Source: Lunularia cruciata (taxonomy: Eukaryota > Streptophyta > Marchantiopsida > Lunulariales > Lunulariaceae). Taken from it: 64,000 nucleotides of DNA. Under the pieces are notes generated by a model. That model was not told where the DNA came from and made no database searches. It saw only the letters and a list, made by a program, of their open reading frames with translations. The stretch covers positions 32,364,001 to 32,428,000 of the forward strand of contig OX419760.1 of assembly GCA_948567375.1 (NCBI GenBank), given 5' to 3'. Both the position numbers and the translations under genes were made by a program. This document shows, one piece after another, positions 36,211 through 47,622 of this stretch. Position 1 is the stretch's first letter. Every line of letters begins with the position of its first letter.

Positions 36211-37760
36211 CAGTGCAAAGATAGTCCATCACTAAGACATCATCATGAATGTTTCGCTGAACTGTACCAATATCTTCACTCTCTGGATATGTGACCCCAA
36301 TAACTCCTCTTGTATGCGCTAAGAGAGATACCACCAAATCCTCTACAAATATACACAGAAAGGCCGATGCATGCCAACCTGGCACCACCTCTTCATCTGT
36401 CTCACCATGCCAACGTGCTCCGGTCTGATCGTACTGGCTGGGACATGGGTTTCTACTCAACCCATCTGCATCACGGTTCACCACTCCAGGTCTGTGAACA
36501 ACCGTGAAATCATACTCCTGTAAAATCAGAGCCAATAGTGCAAGCTTTCCTGAAAGCTTGTCGGACTCCATCAACCACTTCAATGGCTGATGATCAGTGA
36601 TGAGAGTGAAGGGGTTACCAAATAGGTAACATTGGAAATGTGCTACTGCCCAAACTACTGCCAAGCACTCTCCCTCATATGAACTATACTTCACCTCCGC
36701 TGAATTGTTGGAGCGACTAGCGTAGGCCACCACAAACTCCTTCTCCTCATCATCATGCTGGGTGAGCACCGCTCCAAGCCCCAACATACTCCAATCAGTG
36801 TGAACCTGAAATAGTCATCCCTTGATTGGTCTCTTCAAAATAGGAGCAGATGTCAACCTCTCCTTGAGCTCTACAAAAGCTCTCTCCTGCTCATCTCCCC
36901 AACACCACTCTTGTGTAAGCTTGGTCAGCTTCGTCAAGGCCTTGGCAATGGCACTAAATCCTCTAACATAGCAGCAATAGAAGTTTGCCAACCCAAGGAA
37001 TGCTTGCACTCTGCTCACATCCGTAGGCCAAGGAATACGTGCAACAGCCTCTACCTTGGTATGCTGGACACCCAGTCCTCCGGGGTAGATATTGTGACTC
37101 AAATACTCAACCTGCTGTGGAAGAACCTACACTTCCCAGGATGTTATTTAAGTCCATGAGATCTCAACCTCTCAAACACCTCCAACAATTGTCTCTCATG
37201 CTCCTCCATACTAGTGCTATAAACCAAAATGTCATCAATATAACACCAAGCAAAATCCAATCCAGCTAGGATCCAATCCATGACCCTCTAGAACTCAACA
37301 AGAGCGTCCTTTAACCCAAATGGTAAGAACCTCCACTGATATAACACATCCTTGCCGTGAGGATAAATAGCCCAAAATACTGTCTTGGACTTATACTCCT
37401 CCTTGATTGGCAACTGATGATATTTGGCTCGAAGATCCAAAGTACTGAAGATCTTTGCATGCCCAATCGCATCAAAATCTCCTTCGCTATAGGCATGGCA
37501 TACCAATCAGCCCTGGTCTGTCGGTTGATAGGATGGTAATCTCCACACATCCGCTTATCTGTATAGTTGCCATGCATATCTTTCTTGGCTGGCATCATTG
37601 TCGCTGATGCATACTCTCCATGTGAAATCTCCACCAAACTAGCCTCAAAAAGGTCACTACTCCGGCTCTGAATCAATGTCCTCTCCATATCACTATATTG
37701 ATAAGGACGTCAAAAAATTGGTGTGTTGCTAGTCAGCTCAATCCGTATCCTTGGTCCCTT
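36152..37760 (-). pseudogene. Element D reverse transcriptase and RNase H (frameshifted)
   Basis: The RT start lies near 37750 and open pieces cover 37688-37311, 37506-37288 and 37102-36815. The YIDDILVYS catalytic box is at about 37250-37221. The TAG at 37290-37288 falls exactly where RTs of this class have Gln in FQRVM. RNase H (36787-36400) shows LGAVLTQ, YEGECLAVVWA and TDHQPLKWL, including the catalytic acids. Frameshifts lie between 37506 and 37311, near 37100 and near 36200. Confidence 0.8.
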
Positions 37761-37922
37761 CAAAGCACCCAAATCCTTCATACTAAAGGCAAAACAACTC
37801 GTATGACTCCTCAAGAACCTCCAAACCCTCCGTCTTTCCTCTCCAGTAAGCTTGGGTCCAAGATCTAGCTCCCAAGTATCCTCTGTAACTATAGTAGGAG
37901 TGGAAGACGTACTGACTGGCTG

Positions 37923-39240
37923 CTACATTGGGCCCTTGGGAGCAATGGGGTCATGCTCTTGACCACTAGAGGTCCCAAACTCTGTGTGAAAAACTCCCTC
38001 CACTCTGACTGCAAGTTCCACACGTCCTCTAGCTGCATCCCATGTGGACCAAGGGTGTAATCCAAGTAGCCCACCCTCACCTAGATGGACTCCAAGTAGA
38101 CCACTCTCCCTAGTAGCTACTGGATGTGTCCCAAGAATACCATGTCCACTCGGTCCATCGCCAATAGCATGTGCCAAAATCGTCTCAATAGGCATAGGGC
38201 TCACAAGTGTCCGAGTGGTGATGCCTATCAAGCGCATCCTACGCTGCTCTACCAAGCCAAGGCTCACAATCCAGGTCAAATAGTTCAGGTCCATAGCCTG
38301 ACCTAACACTTGACGCCTGGATGCCTCTAACACTGCTAGAATAACAATAATCGCCCGCTCTCTCTCATCAGCGTTGGGCTCCACCAACTACTTTAACTGT
38401 GAGTTCCAAACAAGTCTAGCTCCTCCTTCTTGAAAAGCATGAGAGCTTGGGAAACTCATGAGTGTGGGAAATGCAGCTCTAGGCTGTCCAACTAGGTTCA
38501 CCACTACCATAGGTGACCTATCAGCTACTACCACTGTCTGAGACTGACACCCAACATCTAAGATATCATCAACAAGAATGTGGTCCAATCGTTGAATCCC
38601 ATCATAAGCACGCTGTAGAACCTCTCTGGGTAAGAGGTTTGTCCACCAAACAACAAAGATGATGAGCTCGTGATCCCACTCTAGTTGCATCTAACAATAC
38701 AGCAAGTCCCATCCAGGAATGGACCTGATGTGTACTCACCACCACTCTAGTGCAAGAATCACCCATCAAAGGAACGTTCTCCAAAAGGTAAGCTAGAGAA
38801 ACATACTGATGAACTTGGAGATGTTGTAGTATCTGTAACATCTCCCAAAACACACCAGAACAAGGATCTTGAAGACACAATCCTCTACTAGCACGTGTAT
38901 GTCCCTGACATGGCCATCCAGAAATCACCAAGTGAATAGACCCATGTCTCTCTAGGTCATGCGCTCCCAATAAGGAAATGCCTCTTGTTAGGGCCTTCTG
39001 GTAACCTCTGACTGCTGACATTGGTAATTACTCCGGATACCAATAGGCCAAGTGTGCCACATGATGTAGAGAGACTCGCCTAGCAGTCTCATTCCTCTCT
39101 ACATACAAGTACCTCCGTACTCGTATACCCGCCTGTAACACCGCAGCTAGTCCAATGTTGATCCCACCAAACAACTCCAATAGGCATATCTCCTCTACTG
39201 GATACTGCCAAGCAATGAGTGTGGTATCCAGAGGTGTCAA
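37923..39240 (-). pseudogene. Element D DNMT3-like cytosine-C5 DNA methyltransferase (broken)
   Basis: Seen on the minus strand: motif I ELFGGINIGLAAVL (about 39177), an acidic SAM-ribose position in YLYVERNETA (about 39115), motif IV GWPCQGHT with the catalytic Cys (about 38910), and motif VI LLENVPLMG (about 38780). A DATRVGSRAH segment (about 38690) resembles the DNMT3 region after motif VI. The C-terminal motif is NADERERA (about 38370). Spacing and order fit the DNMT3/DRM side of the C5-methyltransferase family more than DNMT1 or CMT. Damage: a TAA after YPE (39030-39028), a frameshift near 38650-38640 and a TAG at 38390-38388. Known family chemistry is SAM-dependent 5-methylation of cytosine in DNA. 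Lying in the same frame between protease and RT shows it is part of the retroelement polyprotein. Confidence 0.85.
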
Positions 39241-39306
39241 AGCAATTGCCTCTAGAGGCTCATCCTCACACTCATCTCCTGATGGTACGAAAGCTCCACT
39301 CCAAGC

Positions 39307-40410
39307 CTACTGCACCAACTGATTTGCATGCTGTTGCAATGCCTCCTTTGAACTCCACAATGGAATATCCAAGGTGGATAGAACAATCCCACTCGTACTC
39401 CAAAGCCAAGTGATCTCCTCTGGTACTAGAGTATCCTCTGCATGGGCGTTACTTTCCAACAAGTCACCAGGCCAAGTACATGCACCACTGCAAGCTAAAA
39501 TTGATGTTGCCATGGTCTCAAACTGTAGTGAGACAAGACTGCCACTACTAAAGCATACTGGTAGGCGACATAATTGTCCCTCACCAGACTACCAACCAGG
39601 TCTATAAGAGGCTGTCTCCTCCCAATAGTCAATGATGAAACCCATGGGGTATAACACTGCTTCCCCAACTAGCACATCATATGACTCAACTATTGTCGCA
39701 ATAGCTTGAGCTCTCACTGCCAAGCTATCAGTCGGATGACCAGGCTAAACCTAGACAACAAGCTCTCCACGTGTGATGTACTGTGTCGAACCACCACCTA
39801 GAGATGTTTGGATCTAAAATGGACACCTCTCCACATTGGTCTTTCGTAACTCTAGACCAACAACTGCAGCCTTCCCCAACATAAAGGGCTGCGCACTAGA
39901 GTCTAACAAGACTCTCTGTGGTGTATAGACCTTCCTTGAAGGTCCCACCAAACAAAAAATCCCCCTCTGGTTATCCAATAGGACAACACCAGGTGTGAAC
40001 CGTGCTCTCTCAAAGGCCGGTCTAGTTGGCAACTCCTCCAGTCTAGCCATTGCTGCTTGCCATAAACCACTGGTCGTTGAACGGATCCCATGCTCCTCAA
40101 CCAAGTCAGCTCTACTACCAACCACCTCTGCTCTAGTAGTAGGAAATGCACCATCCCTACTCTCACACAACGTGGCAGCCAACCGGAATACTGGGGCTGG
40201 GTCAACTCCCAATGTAAACATATCACTGGCCAAAAACAAAGGACGCCGCATAATCAGCTGAGCTGCCCCCAACATCATGCTAGACTCAGTCTGTGTAGTA
40301 GCAGGTGGCTGACTAGCAGGTTGTCGATCATGTACTCCATCACCACCTACCACACTTGCAATAGGACGTCTAGGAACCATGGATGTCGTCTGTAATGCCT
40401 CAGATAGCAT
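39307..40410 (-). pseudogene. Element D aspartic protease and linker
   Basis: An open frame of 198 codons (40410-39814) contains the protease active-site motif VLLDSSAQPF near 39910-39890, preceded by a Ser/Gly/Ala-rich linker. A stop follows, then the frame continues (MGFIIDYWEE near 39640-39610) and a further open piece (39513-39307) leads into the methyltransferase after a single TAG. The frame is that of gag and of the first part of the methyltransferase, so gag, protease and methyltransferase were one polyprotein. Confidence 0.75.
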
Positions 40411-40609
40411 GAAAGACTAGGGAAGTCTGACTTGTCTCCCAACCTCTCCTCTTTGTGGGTCCAACTCCATTGATGCTCCTCTAGGCTCTGGAGCACGTAC
40501 TGCACTCCTAGTCACTGCTATAGATGCATCCACCTGTGCTGCTCCGCACATGAAGTCCAAATCATCTCTATCACCAACATATGAGGTGGAAGCCTCAACA
40601 CCCGAATCT

Positions 40610-41991
40610 GATCTCCTCTAAGCAATAGCCATACTAGCAAATCTTTGCTCCAACTACTCAATCCAAGTAGCCATAGTTGTGTCAGAAGTAAGGGCAAGTA
40701 CTACACCCCTACTAGGTGTAGATCCTCTACCACCACCTCTACCACCTTGTCCTCCATGAATTGGAGCTCCTCTACTACCAGCCATAGCAGCCCTACCACT
40801 CCGTAACTCTGGGTGTAGGTCAAAACACCGGTCACTAGTGTGACCAAATCTGTGGCAATGCTCACACTGCCTTTGTGCTGGTTGTGATGCACTTGAGGTA
40901 TTAGGTTCACTGCCTTGAGTACACTCTCTCCAATGGTGAGGTCCACCACAAGTCTAACAAGCAACACCACCACTCACTGGCTGCTACTGACCCAAAAATG
41001 AGGGTAAGGGTCTAACTCCACTAGGCCCTCCACTCACTCCATAGGATCTGGGCTGTCCACCCTGTCCTTGAAAACCAACTAGGCGTGGTGCACTCTGCTG
41101 CACTCTAGAAGAAGTCACAACCATGGATGAGGTCTCCCTACCAAATCCAGATGTCACCACCCTCTCCTCCACCATGTTGAGCTCAATATGCTCAGCCAAA
41201 CCAAAGACCATTGCCAAAGTAGGCAAAGTAGCGTGTAACAATGTAACATCACAAACTCTACGTTGCAACTCCTTGTCTAGTATCCCATACCAAAATTGGA
41301 CTGCTTGGGTCTCAGTAACTCCTTGAGTGAAACTGATCAGCCGCCTCATGCGAGTGTATGCCTCATGTAGGCTCTCTCCAGCCTTCCGCTAGAACTCCTG
41401 CAAGCTCCTTAGCTTGTCAGTCCGTACTCCTTGGTAGTTCTGCCTCAAGCAGAGGAAGAACTCCACCATGGGGTTAAACCCCGGTACCACACCACCTCAT
41501 GCAGCGGTACCTCCACTCGTAGTAGCACTATCTCCAGCTAGTGCACCTCCACTAGCTCCACCCACACTACTCAAGCTAGAACTCGTAGGTACAGCCGATC
41601 TACTCTTGGCCACCGAGCCTGCAATGATGGAGACATAGTGTGGAGACCAATATTGTCTCCATAACTCAATCTCCTCTAAATGAGCTCTCCTAAACTCATG
41701 GTAGTCATCCATCGGTGGACCCTCCAAGTGCCGAAACAACCCCTTCCATGCCATGAAGGGTGTGAACAAAGTCGAGTTCCGCATCTGCTGTAGATCACAC
41801 CAACTGTCAAACTCCTGGATGAAGTCATCCAACTCAATGGTACCCACTATTCCAGAGTAACGCCTAGGGCCTTTGGAGGCCCCATAAATCTCGTGCATGT
41901 CCCACAACAATGGTGCGGACACACCGAGTGCACTCTCAATTGAATCAGCTCCTGTGTCGAACTCCAACTTAGAGTCAATCTCCTCCTTCAT
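40610..41991 (-). pseudogene. Element D gag with two CCHC zinc knuckles (stops only)
   Basis: It starts with an ATG at 41991 (MKEEIDSKLEFDTG). A helical capsid-like region (FIQEFDSWCDLQQMR, WYGILDKELQRRV) is followed by Gly/Ser/Arg-rich linkers and two knuckles. The first is degraded by a stop (TCGGPHHWREC, about 40953-40920); the second is intact (CEHCHRFGHTSDRC, about 40870-40830). The frame is kept throughout; I see stops at 41499-41497 (TGA), 41391-41389, 40986-40984, 40956-40954 and about 40656 (TAG). The knuckles bind the RNA genome in related elements. Confidence 0.78.
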
Positions 41992-43372
41992 TGGGACTTG
42001 AGATACAGGCTGATATCGAGCACCACTCTAAGTAAACCCACTGCGTACTATAGGGCTTACTCCTCTGGAATCTCCAAAGAACTCTGTCGTGACAAAGTAA
42101 CCACAACAATAAACCCAAACCGCCAACTGCAACCGCAAGTGCTAACACCACCACGTGCCAACACCAACTAAGCACCACCCACTAATGTAACTCTAACCAA
42201 GATAACTACACTAGGGGAAAGGGCAACCCGTAACCTGCCATCATAACACGCACTCTCACGGTCTGCAGGTCATCACTTCCTGCCTCACCGGAAAGAAACA
42301 AAGGTAGTCTGACTTGTCATCACTCCAGCCTCACCACCAAGAGCACACCAGAGCACCAACGCTCAAAAGTCAGGGCACCTCACACAAACGTGGTGCACAA
42401 GCAAGAAGTAGAGAATGGAGGGGTCCAATCACAAGAAATCTAAACAAAAACCCTCCATCTCATAACACAACACGTGACTGACTCTGCCACCATTTGGCAT
42501 TTGACATAAGAGAAGTTTGTATCTAAGTCCTAAGCTACCAGGATCACCAAGAATGGGATCAAATTGCCTCTCCTGGCCAAAGCTACATGTGTATAGATAA
42601 TAATGGCACAATCACTAGGACAACAAGTGAGGGTGGACCAGTTGGCTAGGGCACCAGTCTAGGAACAAGAGATCCAGGGGTTAAACCTTGTTGCGCACAA
42701 TCTAGCAGGAAAGGCAGATTTTGCCAACCAATGACCAAGATCTACTCTAAACTAGCTAGCCTCACGCCAACAAGTTGGCTTGCTGGCCCTTCTAGGCCTT
42801 TGTAGCCTCTCATAGCCCATAGCCCTATGCCTCTAAATGCCGAAATTCAGTCAAATGAAGCCTTTCTTGTTGCCACTTCGAACGTCCTCCAAAATTGGCG
42901 AAACTTCTCCAAATCTGCGAAACTCCTCCAAACTAGCGAAACTCCTCCAAATCTGGCCAAAATCTCATGTAAATCCCAACCAAAATCTGACGTAAACCCT
43001 AAAGTTGAGCCTCCGCCAAATCCCCCACTAACTTTCCATTCGAGCCAAATTGACAACACATGTTTTTCCAAATCACAAATTCATGAGAAGAGCTTCCCAA
43101 CTCCACCTTCAATTTGACTTTCTGAGTCCAACTCGCAGTAAATTGGTCTTGCCTTCATCTCCTGAGCTCAAAATCACAACCACTGCTCAAAATTTGGCCA
43201 ACACTTCCGCACACCGTCTGCCTAATTGCCAAATCTACATCAATCAAATGGGCTTCTGCACACTAGGGAAACATTGAACTTGAATCGAGCTACCAACAAT
43301 CCACCGAGCTTGGAGATACCACCAACACTCAAAGTTCCTGCACTTGATTTCCCCTTGACTTCACTTCTCTGA
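41992..43372 (-). other. Leader of element D between 5' LTR and gag
   Basis: 1.4 kb without a convincing reading frame; the 42178-41975 frame is out of phase with gag. Next to the right LTR, CTTCTCTGATGT is a weak match to the initiator-tRNA-Met primer site (GCTCTGATACCA on this strand). Such long leaders commonly hold packaging signals, but I see no specific one. Confidence 0.5.
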
Positions 43373-43823
43373 TGTAATCAGATTGCTTACCACTCTCAAC
43401 TCGACACAACTCAGATTAGTACTTGATCTGTCACTCTATAAATTGCCAACAACTGGGCACTAATTACAATCAAGCCACACCCACTCAAGCATAGAGAATC
43501 CAGGTGACGCTTGCTGACCTTTGTCCACCATAGCCAGGAACTCGAAGGCTCAACATCAGAGAAGTGAGCTCTATGAAGCTCACTTTGAAACTATACCCCC
43601 TGGAGTCGAGCTGGCTCTGAAACCCTAACAATCACACTGACGGCACACTTGACGGTGCAAACGGTACAAAGTGACGGTGAGCCCCACCGTGAAGTCAGTA
43701 CCCCAAACACGAAATCTGACCGTCAGAAAGTTGTCTATGAGAAACTGCTGAAATAACTCAAACTAATATCACTAGAACTCCAGTGTCCAAGCATCTAGAT
43801 GCGGCACTACAAATGGCATGACA
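43373..43823 (-). repeat. 5' LTR of element D (body only, block missing)
   Basis: It starts TGTAATCAGATTGC and ends GGCATGACA on the plus strand. It matches 34087-34533 along its length, including the TGAGCTC...GAGCTCA palindrome near 43565 and TCACTCTATAAATTG near 43428. The 105-bp block that should follow on the right is absent; host element C resumes at TGCT. Confidence 0.85.
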
Positions 43824-43827
43824 TGCT

Positions 43828-46008
43828 GTAAGGGGACCATGTACCATTTGGAAGAAGAGATCTTGTTGTAGAGCTGACTGAAACTTGTTTTGGACCTTGG
43901 AGTCAATTTACACCATTGTAATTGCCGTTGTGATGAGAGGAACAGACTTCAAATCAGGTCGTTGTGATAAAGCATAAGGGATGATGTGGAATTGACCTAG
44001 TTTGTACTCAAGTTTGATGTCAAACACTTGGAGTTGTTCCTCCCATTGATGATGTCTACTCTTGATGTGTTCCAAGTGTAAGGTGCATACCTTACAATGG
44101 TTTGTGATCAGTTTGCATGATGACTTGTTTCCCCAAGAGGTAATGCCTCCATACTTTGGTGGCATATACCATTGCAAGTTGTTCTTGATCTCAAGAAGAG
44201 TAGTTTCTTTCATCCGTATTGAGTTGGCAAGACACAAAGGCAATGGGATGTAGTACATCTGGGAATTCCTGTTGCAACACGGCTCCAATTGCAAAGTTAG
44301 AAGCATCAAAATCAACCACATAGGGTAGTTGAGGATCATACGGTTGAAGAATGGGCCTTGAAGACACCATATGTTTCAACTTTTGGAATGCTTCTTTGTG
44401 CTTGGTGGTCCATTGGAAGTTTGAGTCCTTCTCCAAGAGGTTAATCAATGGTGTAGCCACATGAGCATAATAATGGATGAACCGTTGGTAAAAATTGGCC
44501 AGTCTATTAAATGCCCGTACTTCTATAGCATCCTTTGGAGTAGCCCAATCATTAATGGCCTTGATTTTCTCCTCTTCCATCTTGATCCCCTTTGATGAGA
44601 TTATGTGCCCCAAGAAGGTAACTTCCTTTTGCCAAAAGGCACACCTTGACTTCTTGAAGTAAAATTTCCATTATTGTAGTCGTCTTGGGACTTCCGCACG
44701 TGATTCACAAGTTCTGCCTCTATCTTGCTATAGATTAAGATATCATCCAAGAACACCACCACGTACCGATCCAATAATCCATCCAACACCTAATGCATCT
44801 GATCCATGAATACTACTAGAGCATTAGTGAGCCCGAAAGGTAGAACTCTCCACTCAAATACCCATACCTTGTGCGAAAGGCCATCTTTTGCACATCCTCC
44901 CTATCAATAGGGATTTGCCAATAGCCGCTATGAAGATCCAGCTTGGAAAGTATCATGCTCCACTCAATTGATCAAGAAAGTCATCAATCCGAGGCAAGGG
45001 ATATGCATTCTTCACTATTTGCTTATTGAGCACACGATAATCAATAGAGAAATAAAGTCCTTTATCTTTCTTTGGAACAAATAGTATTGATACTCCCCAA
45101 GGAGAAGTATTATGCCGTATGAAGTCCTTCTCCAAAAAATCCATAAGTGTTGTTCAAAACTCCTCCAACTCCTTTGATGAGAGCGGATAGATTGGTCTAC
45201 TCATTGGAGTACTCTCTGGCAATAACTCAATCTTGAAGAGCATACCATAATCGAAGGGTAATCCCTTTGGCAAATCATCTAGAAACACGTCTAAAATTTT
45301 TTGAACTATTTGATCAACCATTGCTTGATGAGGCACTTGGCCTCCTTAGATTGTCCTTGTGCAATGGGCTTGATCTACATAGTAAAAGCAGACTTATCTT
45401 CCTCTAAAGCTTGCTCTATGGCTGCTTCACTAACAAACTTCCCATCTAGGGACTCATCTCTTCAAAGCTTGCTCCATGGTTGTCTTCTTGGCAAACTTCC
45501 CATCTTGGGGCTCCTTTCTCTTCAAGCCATGCTCTATGGCTACCTTCTTGACAAACTTCCCATCTTGGGACTAACTATTCTTAGGTGTCTTACTTGGAAG
45601 TGCTAGACAACCTAACTAAAAATTCCTACCTTGGTGTTGTACTTGAATTTGTCATCAAGTCCAATCAAATTGAACTTTATGATGTTCAAGCCAAGGTAGT
45701 CCTAGAATGAAATCATAGTGTAGAGGTTCCATTACAAACCTCATACACTCCAAATACTCTTTCCCAATCTTAAAAGTAACAAGATGTGAGGTACGGAATG
45801 CAAAACCCTTTCTACCATCCGCCATCATCAATCTACTTCCAATCACTGGGTTGATAGGAATACCCAAATCCTTTGCTACTTGCATAGATATGCAATTCCT
45901 TGAACCTCCAAAATCAATCAAAATACTACAACCCCAATTAGATATCATACCTTGCAAGTGAAGCAAACTTGCATAGGTCGAGCCTTCAATCCCATTGGAA
46001 CTAATCAA
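43828..46008 (-). pseudogene. Element C protease, RT and RNase H (broken)
   Basis: Read on the minus strand. The protease is 46008-45655, with LIDFGGSRN at the active site and FILGLPWLEHHKVQFDW at its end. The 20-residue repeats follow (about 45590-45400). RT covers about 45336-44600 ([28 protein letters not shown]). RNase H is 44613-43908 (VDFDASNFAIGAVLQQE, LPYVVDF). The frame stops just before D's insertion point, where the sequence continues in the integrase at 33976. Shifts near 45150, 44900 and 44620 break it. Confidence 0.82.
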
Positions 46009-47190
46009 GCTCCCAATATGCGGCTTGAAATCTCCAACTGGGATTCCTCATTTCCTTGATCATTCTGTTCCACAAACTCTATATGGGAAAATTGTCAAGG
46101 TTGCTCATTCTTAAGTGGACATTCAATAATGTGATATCCAACTTGGCGACAATAAAAACAACCTCCATTTTGTTGCAATCTTTCTCTATCCATTGTACCA
46201 AGTGGTCTCCGTTGGATAGCATCAATCTCTATTGGTGCTAGTTCTTCTACCTGTGCTTAGTGTATTGGTAAGCTTGTGTAGGTTGAAGTAAAGATCAAGT
46301 TGTTGCAACCAAGGAATCAAAGTGCTCAACCAATTGCATGGCTTCTTCTACATTTTGTGGTTCCCGTATGGTCACCTCCAATTTGGTTTGTGACTTCAAT
46401 CCCCACACAAATCAATCCAAAAATTCACTTTCTTGTATATCTGGAATTTGCATGATGATGTTCTGAAATTGTGTGATGTAGCTCCTTAATAAGCCAATCT
46501 GCTTCAACTTCGCCAATTTATCTCGTGGGACTCAGGTGACATTTATAGTTTGAAATTGACCAAGTATTGCATCTTTGAATTCTGCACATGTCAAAATTAG
46601 TGCAAAAATCTATTGTTCAGCTTGCTCCATGCGGAATTGCCACCAAAGTTTTGCCACACCATCCAATTGGCTAAAAGCCAAGAGAATCTATTTCCATTCA
46701 TCTTGAAGATTGGTGGCTTCAAAGTAATGTTTGCATTAAAACACAAAATTCTCCATGGGGCTTGGAAGATTCTTGCCTTCAAACACCTTGGGTTTTGGAA
46801 ATTGAATGCGATCTTCTCCATCTTGAAATGGCGTTCTCTATATGTTCTTGTCGTTGCTGGTCTCATTCATCCAACAATTGAGTAAGGTGCTCAATTTGTT
46901 ATTGCATCACAAGGATAACATCCGGTATTGCCACCATAGCTATTACTCTATCCCACTACTCCCAGTTTATCTAATTGATTAACAAATAGATGCAACACGT
47001 CCACCGTTCTCCATAAATTACCATCAAAAGCATCAAGGGTTCCTCAGATAATGTAATCATATGCAAAAAATCCTGCCCAAAGCGCGAGGTGATGAATTGT
47101 ATGAAATGATGCTTGGGTAATATTTGGACATGGAAATCCTAATGGTTTGGAGGAAGTGGATTTGGTGGTCCATAAATTCTATCCATCCCA
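46009..47190 (-). pseudogene. Element C gag (broken)
   Basis: This aligns with element B 7080-8190 read in the opposite direction. The zinc knuckle reads CFYCRQVGYHIIEC near 46160-46120, with the His one residue later than in the usual CCHC spacing. No long frame survives; open fragments such as 46866-46597 lie off the gag frame. Confidence 0.6.
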
Positions 47191-47195
47191 TTCCT

Positions 47196-47207
47196 GCTCT
47201 GATACCA
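47196..47207 (-). other. Primer-binding site of element C
   Basis: GCTCTGATACCA on the plus strand, one base from the right LTR. It is the complement of the initiator tRNA-Met 3' end when read on the minus strand, and is identical to the site in E. Confidence 0.9.
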
Positions 47208-47208
47208 A

Positions 47209-47622
47209 TGTAAAAGACCAAGACCAAGGAGAGAAATAGGAGAATGGAAGCTCACATTGGGACACTTGAATGAGGGAAAACTCTGAATGCCTAGCATTAG
47301 CTTTGGCTCTTGTATTTATAGGGATCATACAAGGCTCTTGAGAAGCTTTTCAAGAAGCTTCCTTGAGCTACTTTCTTGGAGTGCAAGCCAAGTTAATTGG
47401 GAAGCTTCCTTCCAGAAGTCACTTACTTGGCATGCAAGCTAAGCTATTTGGAACCTTCTATAAGCTTCCTTCTAGAAGCTACTTACTTGAGGTGTAAGCT
47501 AAGCTAGCCGGGAAGCTTCCAAAGAAGCTTCCTAGATACTTATGGAATATTCTAGGCTAATTTGTCTTATTTGCTACTTTGTTAGCCCCACTAACTTTGT
47601 CGCTAAACTCCACATTGTTACA
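47209..47622 (-). repeat. 5' LTR of element C
   Basis: It starts TGTAAAAGACCAAGACCAAGG and ends CACATTGTTACA. It shares all landmarks with 32201-32566 and is slightly longer because the left copy lacks short segments. Confidence 0.9.

Larger units (their letters stand above)
33982..43823 (-). mobile_element. Element D: Ty3/Gypsy retrotransposon with DNA methyltransferase and PHD finger
   Basis: This minus-strand element inserted in C between RNase H and integrase. Flanking TGCT (33978-33981 and 43824-43827; ATGCT if one LTR base is shared) is the target duplication, and removal rejoins C's pol. The domain order on the minus strand is gag with two CCHC knuckles, aspartic protease, cytosine-C5 methyltransferase, RT, RNase H, integrase and PHD finger, about 2,390 codons from 41991 to 34810. 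The same frame runs through gag, protease and most of the methyltransferase. Frameshifts occur near 38.65 kb, in RT near 37.5-37.3 kb, and near 37.1 and 36.2 kb. There is no chromodomain, unlike A, B, C and E. The LTR arrangement at the left end is abnormal. Confidence 0.88.
32201..47622 (-). mobile_element. Ty3/Gypsy chromovirus C, carrying element D
   Basis: LTRs at 32201-32566 and 47209-47622, an intact primer site at 47196-47207 and a polypurine tract at 32567-32582 show a minus-strand element of the same family as A and B. Flanks AGTTG (32196-32200) and GGTTG (47623-47627) form a 5-bp duplication with one difference. Removing the element and one duplicate rejoins the non-LTR RT frame. 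Gag to RNase H lie at 47190-43830, integrase and chromodomain at 33976-32600, and element D separates them. Without D it is about 5.6 kb. Confidence 0.92.

Noticed and set aside
38602-39240. Methyltransferase as a captured or contaminating bacterial gene
   Set aside because: It shares the reading frame of gag and protease upstream, and the retroelement frame continues into RT after one shift, so it belongs to the element.
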